64,000 nucleotides of DNA from Enterococcus gilvus ATCC BAA-350 (GTDB taxonomy: Bacteria; Bacillota; Bacilli; Lactobacillales; Enterococcaceae), in assembly GCF_000407545.1 (NCBI RefSeq), contig NZ_ASWH01000001.1:2371501-2435500 (forward strand), in the 5' to 3' direction. Under the pieces are notes generated by a model, which saw only the letters and a program-made list of their open reading frames with translations, was not told where the DNA came from and did not search any database. Shown here piece by piece: positions 41,621-49,921 of the stretch. Within the stretch, counting starts at the first letter, position 1, and each line of letters begins with the position of its first letter. The translations under genes were made by a program, and so were the position numbers.

Positions 41621-42091
41621 CTAATAATTAGTTGCGTCTTTCCAGTGATAATCAAAATTTTTTGTAATATACGGATCTTTTTCATTTAGTGATTTAGTGA
41701 CTCCTTGAGTGATCACTTTGAAATCATTCTTCCGGATCACTACAGCCTCGACCGGATGTTTGTAAAAAATCGCGAATAGCCTGAAACGTAGTTTGTTCGC
41801 TTGATCTATTCCATACATCCCAAAACTATTTTTCACGTCAATCACATGTAGCCAATTTTCATCATGATCTTTAATAATAAAATCTGGTGAATAAGCAATT
41901 TGCGTAATCTTGCCGCCTTCCGGGAGTTCCGTTAATTCAGTCAATTTAAAACGTGGATGTACCTCAAACGGCAATCCGCAGTCCTTTACAAAACGCTGGT
42001 AAAACAACGCCTCTTTTTCTGAGTCAAATTTGTAGCCGTCAATGACTACCTTTTTTCCTCGCTTATTTAAAGCTGTTGGGCTATTCCCCAT
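41621..42091 (-). CDS. DUF1064 nuclease-like protein
   Basis: A 156-residue protein of the DUF1064 family, related to PD-(D/E)XK nucleases. The core is seen as FDSEKEALFYQRF (Glu), then IAYSPDFIIKD (Asp) and WLHVIDVKN (D-x-K). Phages use such proteins as Holliday-junction resolvase-like or accessory nucleases; the activity here is inferred. It lies among replication genes. Confidence 0.75.
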   Translation of the reverse strand: MGNSPTALNKRGKKVVIDGYKFDSEKEALFYQRFVKDCGLPFEVHPRFKLTELTELPEGGKITQIAYSPDFIIKDHDENWLHVIDVKNSFGMYGIDQANKLRFRLFAIFYKHPVEAVVIRKNDFKVITQGVTKSLNEKDPYITKNFDYHWKDATNY

Positions 42092-42335
42092 CTAAATATC
42101 CTTTCCGCATCCAAGCTTGATTCGCTTTCTTGGGCGCCTGTTTCTTCTTCGGTTCAATTTTAGTTCTAACCATTTTTCTATCTGTCCTATCAATCAGTTC
42201 TACAACCTTGCCGCCACAAGTTAAGGCGACAGCTTCGGCCATCTCGTAATCGTCATGTTTCTTGGCGTGAACCGAGCTTGGTCTACCGTTTCCATGTTCA
42301 TCGAGATAACACTCTTTCTTTACGACAAAACTCAA
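42081..42335 (-). CDS. Small basic phage protein
   Basis: An 84-residue protein, basic at the C-terminus (KIEPKKKQAPKKANQAWMRK). TTG start with GGAGG eight bases upstream, overlapping the helicase-loader stop (TTGA). Probably nucleic-acid associated, judged only by charge and neighbours. Confidence 0.6.
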   Translation of the reverse strand: MSFVVKKECYLDEHGNGRPSSVHAKKHDDYEMAEAVALTCGGKVVELIDRTDRKMVRTKIEPKKKQAPKKANQAWMRKGYLDGE

Positions 42336-43180
42336 ATCGGATTCCTCCTTTTATCAGATGTCTCTTTAAATCGAAAGGCACTTAGTTTATCGTCAGCTTT
42401 GGCACCGTTCATCATTCGGGAATAAATTCTTTCACCGTATAAAGTCAGAATTTGTTTTGAATTTAAATTACTGGTAAATATCGTCGCCTTTTCCAGACGA
42501 GCTTCGGCCAATGATTGTAATGTTTCAATGACAAATGGTGTCGGTTTTGTTGGGTTCTCTGCTGTTCCCAGTTCTGCTCCTAAATCGTCGATCACACAAA
42601 CATCCATCTTTTTGATTTCGGTCATTAACGCTCCGCGGATTGACTTCCGAACTTCATCGTCATTGATGGCTACACGTAATTGCTCAAGCAGTTCTCGAAA
42701 ATTAATGATCCCTACAGTTCGCTTATAATTGGATTTCTCCAATACTTCAAAGATGATCGCTGCTGCTAGATGTGTTTTGCCCGCACCTGGATTACCAGTA
42801 AAGATCACATGAAGGTTTTCGTTGTTAAGAATTTTATTCATCCAGTTTTGAGCTTTAAATTTTGCTTGTTGCGTTTCTTGGTCCATCACTTTGTAACTTT
42901 CGAAACTACTCCGCCAAACTTTCGTATCAGTTACGATGGAATTCTTTATCATTTTTAATTCGGCAGCTTTTTTCACTGATTCATCAACAATGACTTGATT
43001 CTTTTCGCTGTTACGTTTGGTCATTTCCCGGTGGCCACAACCTGGTGCAACACAAACGGGCGCGCATCGTTCTGATCCATCTTTATTTTTGTTTTCCCAT
43101 TTAAGCATTGGCTCACCACATTTTGGGCAGGCACCAGCTTCAATTAAAGCTCCAAATCGTCTTGTAATTCCTTCGATCAA
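42332..43180 (-). CDS. DnaC-like helicase loader
   Basis: A 282-residue AAA+ ATPase that loads the replicative helicase. The N-terminus has a zinc-binding region (ACPKCGEPM, then CAPVCVAPGCGH). Walker A is GNPGAGKTHLAAA; Walker B is VCVIDDLG. TTG start overlaps the DnaD-like gene's stop. The pair forms the phage replication-initiation module; the helicase itself would come from the host. Confidence 0.87.
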   Translation of the reverse strand: MIEGITRRFGALIEAGACPKCGEPMLKWENKNKDGSERCAPVCVAPGCGHREMTKRNSEKNQVIVDESVKKAAELKMIKNSIVTDTKVWRSSFESYKVMDQETQQAKFKAQNWMNKILNNENLHVIFTGNPGAGKTHLAAAIIFEVLEKSNYKRTVGIINFRELLEQLRVAINDDEVRKSIRGALMTEIKKMDVCVIDDLGAELGTAENPTKPTPFVIETLQSLAEARLEKATIFTSNLNSKQILTLYGERIYSRMMNGAKADDKLSAFRFKETSDKRRNPI

Positions 43181-43944
43181 AAATCATCACCTGATTCTTT
43201 CCATTCGCTCGGTTGCGAATTTGATCTTTTATTTTGTTTCCTTGTTTCATTTTTTCTTTCTAACGCAATAACATCATCCAGTGATTTAACACCTTGCTTT
43301 TCCCACGAACGAAGAATGCTTTCTGTGTATTTGAAATTTGAAGCATTTCCTTTGGCGGAAATTTTCAATGCTTCAACGACTAATTCAGGAGATAAATCAT
43401 CGGACCAGTATTGAAGGTTTTCAACCATGAAGGAATTAATCATTCCGAAAACTGATTCGTATGCTTTTACGACTGATTTGAAAGGCGAATTATTTTGCTC
43501 CTCTACTACTACAACATTATTCTTATCATTCTTTTCATTCTTGTTAGTTGTTAGCTGACTGTTAGGCGTCTGTGAGGCGACTGTTGGCTGTTCTGTTAGC
43601 TCTGAATTTTTTTCTTGATAAATCCCCCAATTAACAATAGTTATCAGCCTATTCTGCTTTGTTGATTGGTTTGTTAAAAAATCGTACTTTTCAAATCTTT
43701 TCAGTGCAGTACGAATGTTCTGCAAAGAGATACCTTTTCCGCATTTTTTTCTTATACTTTCGAGTGATGTGACAAATTGACCGGGTTTAGCTTTATAAGG
43801 AACGCCTTGCCACTCCCACTCTTTTTCTTCGTGATTGGCCATCGACAAAAGAGTAATCAAAATCACCTTCTGCTCTGGTGATGATTCCAACCAAATCGGT
43901 TTTTCTAGTAGTTGACGGTAAAGCTTAATCCATCCACCGGTCAT
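43177..43944 (-). CDS. DnaD-like phage replication initiator
   Basis: A 255-residue protein. The N-terminal winged helix (about 1-105; GGWIKLYRQLLEKPIW, MANHEEKEWEW) is the phage replisome-organizer type; a polar linker (about 115-155) leads to a DnaD-like C-terminal domain (AYESVFGMINSFMVENLQYW, TESILRSWEKQGVKSLDDV). It should bind the phage origin, possibly within this gene's low-complexity linker region. Confidence 0.82.
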   Translation of the reverse strand: MTGGWIKLYRQLLEKPIWLESSPEQKVILITLLSMANHEEKEWEWQGVPYKAKPGQFVTSLESIRKKCGKGISLQNIRTALKRFEKYDFLTNQSTKQNRLITIVNWGIYQEKNSELTEQPTVASQTPNSQLTTNKNEKNDKNNVVVVEEQNNSPFKSVVKAYESVFGMINSFMVENLQYWSDDLSPELVVEALKISAKGNASNFKYTESILRSWEKQGVKSLDDVIALERKNETRKQNKRSNSQPSEWKESGDDF

Positions 43945-43955
43945 GAAATCACCAC

Positions 43956-44684
43956 CTAAGCTATATAGACAGGAACACCAACAAGCTGCTGGGTTTCTTC
44001 TTTGAATTGTTTTTCGATACTATTTGAATCGGATAGATGAAGAAGCCAAACTTCTTGTAGCCGATCCGATTTATTAGCCTTAATAAATTCTTTCGTTTGA
44101 TTGAAATCGAAGTGACTCTCTAACAAGCGAGTTTTTCTTTTTAGATCAAAGCCGGCCGTCATCTTCTCGTCGATTACATCTTTTGAATAATTGGCCTCAA
44201 TCATCATGTGTGTCACATTTTGAAATTTATATTTTACGTAATAAGAATCCGTAATGAACACCAGTCGATCACCAGAAGTATTGTCAACCAAGAACCCGCA
44301 AGGCTCTGCAGCATCGTGCTCGGTTTGGAACGGCGTCACGTACCAAGTCCCAATCATTTTTGTTTCTTTATATTTCAAAAAACTAAAACGATAATAGTCA
44401 TTAGCATGTAAATGTAAAATCGGATCTTCTGACAACCCTTTAAAGGTTCCCATTGTTGAAAAAAACTCTATTGATGTAGAATCAATGAACTGCGGTACAT
44501 ATTTACAGTGATCGCGGTGTTCATGACTTATTAGGCAACCGACTACTTTAGAGAAATCGAACCTCATTGCTTGTTGAACTTTTTTATATTGGACCCCCGC
44601 TTCAATGATCAATTGAGTATTGCCGTCATCAATCAAATAGCTATTGCCTGAACTACCCGATCCAAAGCTTTTAATTTTAAGCAT
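43956..44684 (-). CDS. Metallo-beta-lactamase-fold hydrolase
   Basis: A 242-residue enzyme with the metal motif SHEHRDH (His54, His56, Asp58, His59) and further ligands in TEHDAAEPCGF, FITDSY and LLHLSDSN. The family is close to YycJ/WalJ, which includes nucleases. The ATG at 44684 overlaps the end of recT; a longer upstream frame has no ribosome-binding site. Position beside recT and an SbcC-like gene suggests the nuclease of a recombination set. Confidence 0.8.
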   Translation of the reverse strand: MLKIKSFGSGSSGNSYLIDDGNTQLIIEAGVQYKKVQQAMRFDFSKVVGCLISHEHRDHCKYVPQFIDSTSIEFFSTMGTFKGLSEDPILHLHANDYYRFSFLKYKETKMIGTWYVTPFQTEHDAAEPCGFLVDNTSGDRLVFITDSYYVKYKFQNVTHMMIEANYSKDVIDEKMTAGFDLKRKTRLLESHFDFNQTKEFIKANKSDRLQEVWLLHLSDSNSIEKQFKEETQQLVGVPVYIA

Positions 44685-45549
44685 ATGGATCAGCGTCCTC
44701 TGCTTGATCTGGTTCAATATAAGGCGACTGCTCTGGTTCGTTGTTAATTTGAGAATCGTCAATTATATCTACAGGTTTCGGGTCAAACACTTCACTGTTA
44801 GCCTTTTGATCAATCTCATCAATGATCTCAGCTTCTTTTCTTTCGTTTTCGTCCTGATATTCGTTGGCTGTTGTATTGTTGATTGCCTCAATCAGTAGAT
44901 CGCTATCGTCGCTAGTATTAACAAATGCTTTAGCAGCACGATTGATCACTGTACGTTTTGCCATTTCCTGTGGGAAATCATTCTGAACATTTTTAGTTTT
45001 TGCTTTGCTCCAAGACTTATCGATCTCTTTTTTTGTCATGGTAGTAAGTACTCGTTCGCCATCAGCTTTTTCAATAATGCAATACGCTCCGATGATTTCG
45101 TTATCCCGGTTAGAAAAAGTCGTTTTGTGGTTCTTTAGAGTTTCACGCCCGTCAATAATTTCAATATCGAATTCATCACCTTGGTAGATGACGTTTGCCC
45201 AAATGTCTTTTACTTCTTTCAGTTTTTTTAAAACTGTTTGAGTCCCAAAATATGACCGGGTCAGTTTTAAAGTTTGCCCATAAGGTATGAAGTAGCACTG
45301 TGTTTTTGATGGATTCAACCCCTGAACAACCATATCAAGCAATGAATTAGCAATAGATTCTTTGGTGCATTTTTCTAGTAGATTCCCTGATGATGAGTTA
45401 GTCATTGCAAAGAATGCTGATTTTAGAGCGTTTGCCGGACTATAATTTTGTGGTAATGAAAGCCCCTCGTTCTGCATAGCTGCTACTTTTTGATTCACCT
45501 GATCTGTAATGTCTTTTTGCAATAGTGCTGGCGTATTTTGATTTGTCAT
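44677..45549 (-). CDS. recT: RecT single-strand annealing protein
   Basis: A 290-residue recombinase of the RecT family that anneals complementary strands. Landmarks are CTKESIANSLLDMVVQGLNP, CYFIPYGQTLKLTRSYFG and AKRTVINRAAKAFVNTSDD. The C-terminal 60 residues are acidic and probably disordered. No RecE exonuclease is encoded next to it; the neighbouring SbcC-like ATPase and MBL-fold protein may replace it. Confidence 0.93.
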   Translation of the reverse strand: MTNQNTPALLQKDITDQVNQKVAAMQNEGLSLPQNYSPANALKSAFFAMTNSSSGNLLEKCTKESIANSLLDMVVQGLNPSKTQCYFIPYGQTLKLTRSYFGTQTVLKKLKEVKDIWANVIYQGDEFDIEIIDGRETLKNHKTTFSNRDNEIIGAYCIIEKADGERVLTTMTKKEIDKSWSKAKTKNVQNDFPQEMAKRTVINRAAKAFVNTSDDSDLLIEAINNTTANEYQDENERKEAEIIDEIDQKANSEVFDPKPVDIIDDSQINNEPEQSPYIEPDQAEDADPYA

Positions 45550-45746
45550 TATTTTTCATCCTCCCAAAGTAAGCGATATGGTTCTTTTTGTGCGCCCATC
45601 ATGTAAATTGGATATTTTTCAGCCCATTGAGAAAAACCTAAGTTTGACAGTTTCACTTCAACATCTTCATAAATAGTTTCTGGATCTTCGAACACTCCCA
45701 GAAAAACTTTTTCATGGTTTACCACTACATAAACAAACATTTTCAT
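45549..45746 (-). CDS. Small hypothetical phage protein
   Basis: A 65-residue protein (KMFVYVVVNHEKVFLGVFED, FSQWAEKYPIYMMG) between recT and the SbcC-like gene. GAGG lies eight bases before the ATG. Unknown function. Confidence 0.6.
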   Translation of the reverse strand: MKMFVYVVVNHEKVFLGVFEDPETIYEDVEVKLSNLGFSQWAEKYPIYMMGAQKEPYRLLWEDEK

Positions 45747-45749
45747 TTT

Positions 45750-47696
45750 CTATACCTCAACTTTCAGTTTTTCATCTTCGGTTACTTGCAGTTCAATCAT
45801 CTGTCCTTCGATCGGCTGCAGCGCATTAACCGATTCAGCATTATCAACAAACACTGGCATAGTGATCCCGATTTCTCGAGACAATGTACGGATAATATCC
45901 AAATCACAATTGATTCGTGCGCCATTGTTTAAGCCGCTGCTGTATTCAATACCTTGATAAGTGGCTTCGCACATTTCTTTGATACCTTCGTTTTTCTGAA
46001 CATCGAACAGTTTCCATTTAACGATTGAGAACAGTTTGTTAATCGATTCTTCAATTCGTTTCACCTTGCGGCGAGTAAATTCCTCGATCAGCCACAATTG
46101 TTTTTCGACTAATTGATTTTGATTCTTCAAATCTTTGTCCTGGTCTTTTAGCTTGGCTAAACGATCGTCATAGGTTTTGATCATGTCAAATTTTTGAAGT
46201 TCCTGGTTTAGACCGGCGAGTATTTCTTTATCCGACTGAATCTCAGCAGATAACTTATCTTCTTCAGCATTGGTATCTTTCGCAGTTGCAAGCTCCATTG
46301 CTTTTTCAAGCTGAGTGTTATCTGCAATAATGTCGCGATAGATTTGCGAATCCTCAAACTTACCTTGCTTATTTTTCTGGAAGATCAAATCATTATTAAT
46401 TTCGTCTAAACGCGAGTCTGATACTTCAAGTTGTTTCCTCTTTTCGCTGATCTCTTTTTGAAGGGGAATGATCTCAGCCTCTAATTTTTTCGCATCCTCT
46501 TTCGTTGCTTTACCAACTTCAACATTCTTTTCTAAACGCTCCGCTTTATTCTTGTTAAACTCAGACACCATTTTTTCAATCTCGGTGGATGGTAAATTTT
46601 GGCCGCAAGTCGGACAGGTCTTTTGATGCTCGTCAAAATCTACAGCTTTGATTTCCTTGTATTTAGCTAGATGTTCCTGGAGAAAATCTCGCTTTTCTTT
46701 CAACACTTCTTGCATCCTGTACTCTTTAGCTTCCAAAGAAGAGACATCCATACGCAACGAGTTAACTAGCGCTTGCTGACTATTAAAATCTTCTTGTAAT
46801 GTGGAAGTTGCGGCAAAAGCATTCGTTTGGAATTTCGTCTTTTCATCTACAAGCTTTGCTCTTAGGTCAGCTTGCTTCTGTTTCAGTTCGTTTAATTCGT
46901 GATTTACTGTGCCAGCTTTGACATCTATTAACCAAGATTCTTTTTCAGCAATCATTGCACTCATATCAGCAATGTTTTTCTCTAATGCCACCTTGTCTTC
47001 TGTCAAACCAAGTTGATTTTTTATGTCAGTGACTTCTTGAATTCGTGCAGGCATGCCGTCAATGTCTGACTTAATATCTGATTTTTGGCCTTTAAGGATT
47101 TTCTTCATCTCTTCGATGGTATGATCACCAATGAATTCATTGATTTCTTTAAGTTCATCATCTTCTCTGATGATCTGCTCGTCTGTTAAATCAGTAAGAC
47201 TAATCAAACGCTCACGCCGATCTTTCCAGTTCAGTGTCATAAAAAAAGACGAGTTCGAGAGCATTTGTAGCGTAGGTTCGCCGCCTAATTTTTCAAGATA
47301 TGATTTCCAGTCCTTTTCTTTGATCGGTACTGTATCGATAAAATATCTCGTGCTGTCACTGCTACGAGTCTTTTCAAGCTCACCTTTTTTCGCGGTCCAT
47401 TTTTCCTCCTGAATTCGTTTGAGAACCGTCACTTTTCCATCAACGATCATTTCGGCTTCAATTGTTGGCTCCAAACCTAGAAGCTCTTGATTCTGCTTAT
47501 CACGAGGCTTCGGATTAAGCTTTGCTCCTGTGGAATCTTTTCCAAAGAATAGCCACTGCAGACCGTCAGATAATGTTGTTTTGCCTAAACCGTTACGACC
47601 ACTAACAACTGCAGATGTACCGTTCAGTACAAGCTCAAAGGAATCTAATCCCTTGAAATTTTTGTAAATGATTTTATTGATTAAAATATCAGTCAT
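45750..47696 (-). CDS. SbcC/Rad50-like ATPase
   Basis: A 648-residue SMC-type ATPase. Walker A is GRNGLGKT (33-40); coiled coils fill about 195-350 and 375-570; a zinc hook CPTCGQ lies between them (Cys361, Cys364). The C-terminal lobe has the Walker B-like MPVFVDNAES. Such phage proteins act with a nuclease to process DNA ends for RecT. No SbcD is encoded nearby, so the partner is either the host SbcD or the MBL-fold protein. Confidence 0.85.
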   Translation of the reverse strand: MTDILINKIIYKNFKGLDSFELVLNGTSAVVSGRNGLGKTTLSDGLQWLFFGKDSTGAKLNPKPRDKQNQELLGLEPTIEAEMIVDGKVTVLKRIQEEKWTAKKGELEKTRSSDSTRYFIDTVPIKEKDWKSYLEKLGGEPTLQMLSNSSFFMTLNWKDRRERLISLTDLTDEQIIREDDELKEINEFIGDHTIEEMKKILKGQKSDIKSDIDGMPARIQEVTDIKNQLGLTEDKVALEKNIADMSAMIAEKESWLIDVKAGTVNHELNELKQKQADLRAKLVDEKTKFQTNAFAATSTLQEDFNSQQALVNSLRMDVSSLEAKEYRMQEVLKEKRDFLQEHLAKYKEIKAVDFDEHQKTCPTCGQNLPSTEIEKMVSEFNKNKAERLEKNVEVGKATKEDAKKLEAEIIPLQKEISEKRKQLEVSDSRLDEINNDLIFQKNKQGKFEDSQIYRDIIADNTQLEKAMELATAKDTNAEEDKLSAEIQSDKEILAGLNQELQKFDMIKTYDDRLAKLKDQDKDLKNQNQLVEKQLWLIEEFTRRKVKRIEESINKLFSIVKWKLFDVQKNEGIKEMCEATYQGIEYSSGLNNGARINCDLDIIRTLSREIGITMPVFVDNAESVNALQPIEGQMIELQVTEDEKLKVEV

Positions 47697-48067
47697 CAGA
47701 TTTCCCCCTTAAAAATACTGTTCAAAGCATTTCGAAAGTCCTCAGGGGTTTCAATTACAAAAGTGTGCGCAGGTTTTTCTTCGCTTTTCAAGTAGTCATC
47801 GAAGGTTACTTCTCCTGCAGCAATATTTCGTAATGCCGAACAACCATTGCAATCACAACCTTTTGAATTTTCTGCGTCTCTTGCAAGAGCATCTTGTATT
47901 GCTAAGTAGTTAGCTGCTTGACTCATTGAACCTCCGACAGAAAGGACTTGAGTTTCTCCTTCGCTCTCCGGGCTTGTATACGCTAAAACGAGTCCTGCTT
48001 TTGTTCCATTAACTAGCTGTTGAAGTTCTTCGATATGTTGTTCGATCATTTCATTATTTGTTTTCAT
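47696..48067 (-). CDS. Hypothetical phage protein with C-x-C-x2-C motif
   Basis: A 123-residue protein. Residues about 8-70 are helical; a KGCDCNGCSALRN motif clusters three cysteines and may bind metal. The C-terminus (HTFVIETPEDFRNALNSIF) looks folded. It precedes the SbcC-like gene with overlapping stop and start. No family recognised. Confidence 0.6.
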   Translation of the reverse strand: MKTNNEMIEQHIEELQQLVNGTKAGLVLAYTSPESEGETQVLSVGGSMSQAANYLAIQDALARDAENSKGCDCNGCSALRNIAAGEVTFDDYLKSEEKPAHTFVIETPEDFRNALNSIFKGEI

Positions 48068-48096
48068 GTGGTATATTCTCCTTAGATAAACGTTTT

Positions 48097-48948
48097 TTAT
48101 TTGCCTGCTTCGGTTGCCCCCGAGGTAGGCTTTTTTGTTTGATGTGTATAAATAATCTGATTTTTTTTCTGTTCCTTTTTAGCAAAAGTTATTGCATTAA
48201 CTTTCTGCATATACTCTTTGCGCTTAACGCTCGTAGTGCCCGGTTTAGGCATCGTTTTTAAGCGCCCTTGTTTTCTTAGAGAAAATATTTTTCCACGTAT
48301 AGTTTCGGTATTTCTTCGACCTTGAAGTAAGTTCTGTAGTTTAGGGTAGTTATTGACGAATCCATTATCATCGAATGTCACATTCTCTAGGATCGCTTGT
48401 TCTTCCCAGTCAAGCCAATGTCCAGAAATATCTAATTCCCCTAATTCTTTCAAAAGAAAGATTCTGCTATCAATTGATTTTTTACTTCTGCCAAGAAGGT
48501 TGGCTATTTCTTTATTCGACGAACCTCGTTTTTTCATGTAAATAATTTTTTTGTCTTCTAATTCCGAGTAGTGCCTTCTATACAAGTCGAATTGGAGTGT
48601 CATATCTATTTTTGGTAAACTACCGTCCTTTCTCCACTTTGAAATTCGGCGTTTGAAAACACGCTCGCTTACTTTTATTTCTTGACAAAGTTCTTCTAAA
48701 TTTAGAATTTGATTTGTCTCTGCAAACAAGGCTTTTTGCTTTATAACCTCCAAAAAATCCTCGTCAGTCTTCATAGGTGGTAAGTCCCCGATTGAGCGCA
48801 ATATGACAATTTGTCTTTTTAAAGCAGGTTCTGTTCTACCCATATCGGATACCAGACTAGAATAATTTTTGACGTTGCCATACCAATCAAATTTCACATT
48901 AGCGATTAAATAATTCGTTTCTTCTTCGGTCCATAGTTTAGCTACCAA
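48097..48948 (-). CDS. Multi-HTH, Myb/SANT-like phage DNA-binding protein
   Basis: A 283-residue basic protein. Two similar segments, WTEEETNYLIANVKFDWYG near the start and LDWEEQAILENVTFDDNG near residue 180, look like duplicated SANT/Myb-type units; each ends in a helix with IVILRSIGDLP or IFSLRKQGRLK. Between them are HTH-like stretches (LCQEIKVSERVFKRRISKWR, SNKEIANLLGRSKKSIDSRI). The TTG at 48948 has GGAGG eight bases upstream. Early-gene regulation is likely, not proven. Confidence 0.65.
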   Translation of the reverse strand: MVAKLWTEEETNYLIANVKFDWYGNVKNYSSLVSDMGRTEPALKRQIVILRSIGDLPPMKTDEDFLEVIKQKALFAETNQILNLEELCQEIKVSERVFKRRISKWRKDGSLPKIDMTLQFDLYRRHYSELEDKKIIYMKKRGSSNKEIANLLGRSKKSIDSRIFLLKELGELDISGHWLDWEEQAILENVTFDDNGFVNNYPKLQNLLQGRRNTETIRGKIFSLRKQGRLKTMPKPGTTSVKRKEYMQKVNAITFAKKEQKKNQIIYTHQTKKPTSGATEAGK

Positions 48949-48953
48949 TTTGA

Positions 48954-49136
48954 TCACCTCCCGCTAGTTCTACTTCTCAAATCAAACTCGAACTCCTCAG
49001 TCAAAAGTAAATTCCCACCTACACCAGCAATCAGTAAGATTTTGATCCATACCGGTATGAATCCGGTTGTCGCAGCACCAACGCCGATCATGGCCATAAG
49101 AAGAGTTAATCGTCGTATCCAATAAATTTTTTTCAT
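48954..49136 (-). CDS. Small two-span membrane protein
   Basis: A 60-residue protein with two hydrophobic stretches (about 8-27 and 28-45) and a charged end (EFEFDLRSRTSGR). AGGAGG upstream. Early position near the switch; superinfection immunity is one possibility, unsupported. Confidence 0.6.
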   Translation of the reverse strand: MKKIYWIRRLTLLMAMIGVGAATTGFIPVWIKILLIAGVGGNLLLTEEFEFDLRSRTSGR

Positions 49137-49147
49137 TGTTTGTCCTC

Positions 49148-49462
49148 CTAACCTAGTAATCGTGAGAAATTATTCTCGATGAAATCTAGAGTTTTTGATT
49201 TTAAAAAAATGTACTTATCTCCTCCGCCTTTTTCGTAATGAACAAATCCTCCATGCCTAATGTCTAGGTGCCTTTTAAACTTTGGATTTTTCAAGACCTC
49301 ATCTACTACCCATTTTTTAGATCTGTTCAAACGATCGGCAACTTCTTCGAGCGTCATTGTGTCTCCTAAATCATTTGCTTTTTTCAATTCCTCGTATTCA
49401 ATTTTTGCGATTATTACACAATCTTCAGGTATTGGGATTTTAGCTTCCAAATACTGCATCAC
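49148..49462 (-). CDS. DUF771-type phage protein
   Basis: A 104-residue protein with the DUF771 layout: N-terminal strand (KIPIPEDCVIIAKIEYEELK), then HTH-like helices (TLEEVADRLNRSKKWVVDEV) and a C-terminal KYIFLKSKTLDFIE. Common immediately after cro in Lactobacillales phages; an excisionase or repressor role is suspected. GTG at 49462 has eight-base spacing; the next codon, ATG, is possible. Confidence 0.72.
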   Translation of the reverse strand: MMQYLEAKIPIPEDCVIIAKIEYEELKKANDLGDTMTLEEVADRLNRSKKWVVDEVLKNPKFKRHLDIRHGGFVHYEKGGGDKYIFLKSKTLDFIENNFSRLLG

Positions 49463-49502
49463 GTCTCGATCCTCCTTACTACAGAAAAAACAAACTAGTT
49501 AT

Positions 49503-49748
49503 TTAAATGGTTAAATCGTGTTTTTCTTCATAATAACGAGTAAACTCGTTTTTAGTTCCAAAAAAAATATCAGTTGGATTTACTAAGTAAATTTGTGGAA
49601 TCATTTGAACATACTTCTGCTTTACTTTACTTGAATCGTTCTCCCAACTAGCAACAGTTTGTGGATGAACACCAAACTTTTCAGCTGCTTCCCTCTGAGA
49701 TAACCCGACTAAAACACGCGCAGCCTCCAGTGAAATTTTTTTACTCAT
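49503..49748 (-). CDS. Cro-like HTH repressor
   Basis: An 81-residue DNA-binding protein with an HTH_3 domain (about 8-60; LVGLSQREAAEKFGVHPQTV, ASWENDSSKVKQKYV). First leftward gene after the divergent switch, so it plays the Cro role. Its 3' coding region carries a copy of the operator palindrome (49535-49550), suggesting feedback from within the gene. Confidence 0.85.
   Translation of the reverse strand: MSKKISLEAARVLVGLSQREAAEKFGVHPQTVASWENDSSKVKQKYVQMIPQIYLVNPTDIFFGTKNEFTRYYEEKHDLTI
49535..49550. promoter_or_regulatory. Operator copy inside the cro-like gene
   Basis: AACGAGTAAACTCGTT, identical to the core of the operator in the cro promoter, 247 bp from it centre to centre. Confidence 0.7.
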
Positions 49749-49775
49749 TTGCTTACGCCTCCTTTCGATAAGACA

Positions 49776-49804
49776 ACTATAAACGAGTAAACTCGTTTAG
49801 TCAA
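49776..49804 (-). promoter_or_regulatory. Leftward lytic promoter with embedded operator
   Basis: On the minus strand: TTGACT (49799-49804), 17-base spacer, TATAGT (49776-49781). The operator AAACGAGTAAACTCGTTT (49781-49798, 8-bp perfect arms) fills the spacer exactly. Confidence 0.85.
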
Positions 49805-49856
49805 TATTTTTATCGTTATTTTCTTAAAAAAACGAGGTTATTTTAGAATATCTCTC

Positions 49857-49885
49857 TTGAAAAAAACGAGAAAAGTCGTTAGAAT
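49857..49885 (+). promoter_or_regulatory. Rightward cI promoter with embedded operator
   Basis: TTGAAA (49857-49862), 17-base spacer, TAGAAT (49880-49885). The operator AACGAGAAAAGTCGTT (49865-49880) again fills the spacer but has weaker symmetry than the leftward one. Confidence 0.8.
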
Positions 49886-49921
49886 TCAATTATCGATTAA
49901 AAGAAAGGAGCTTCAAATAAC

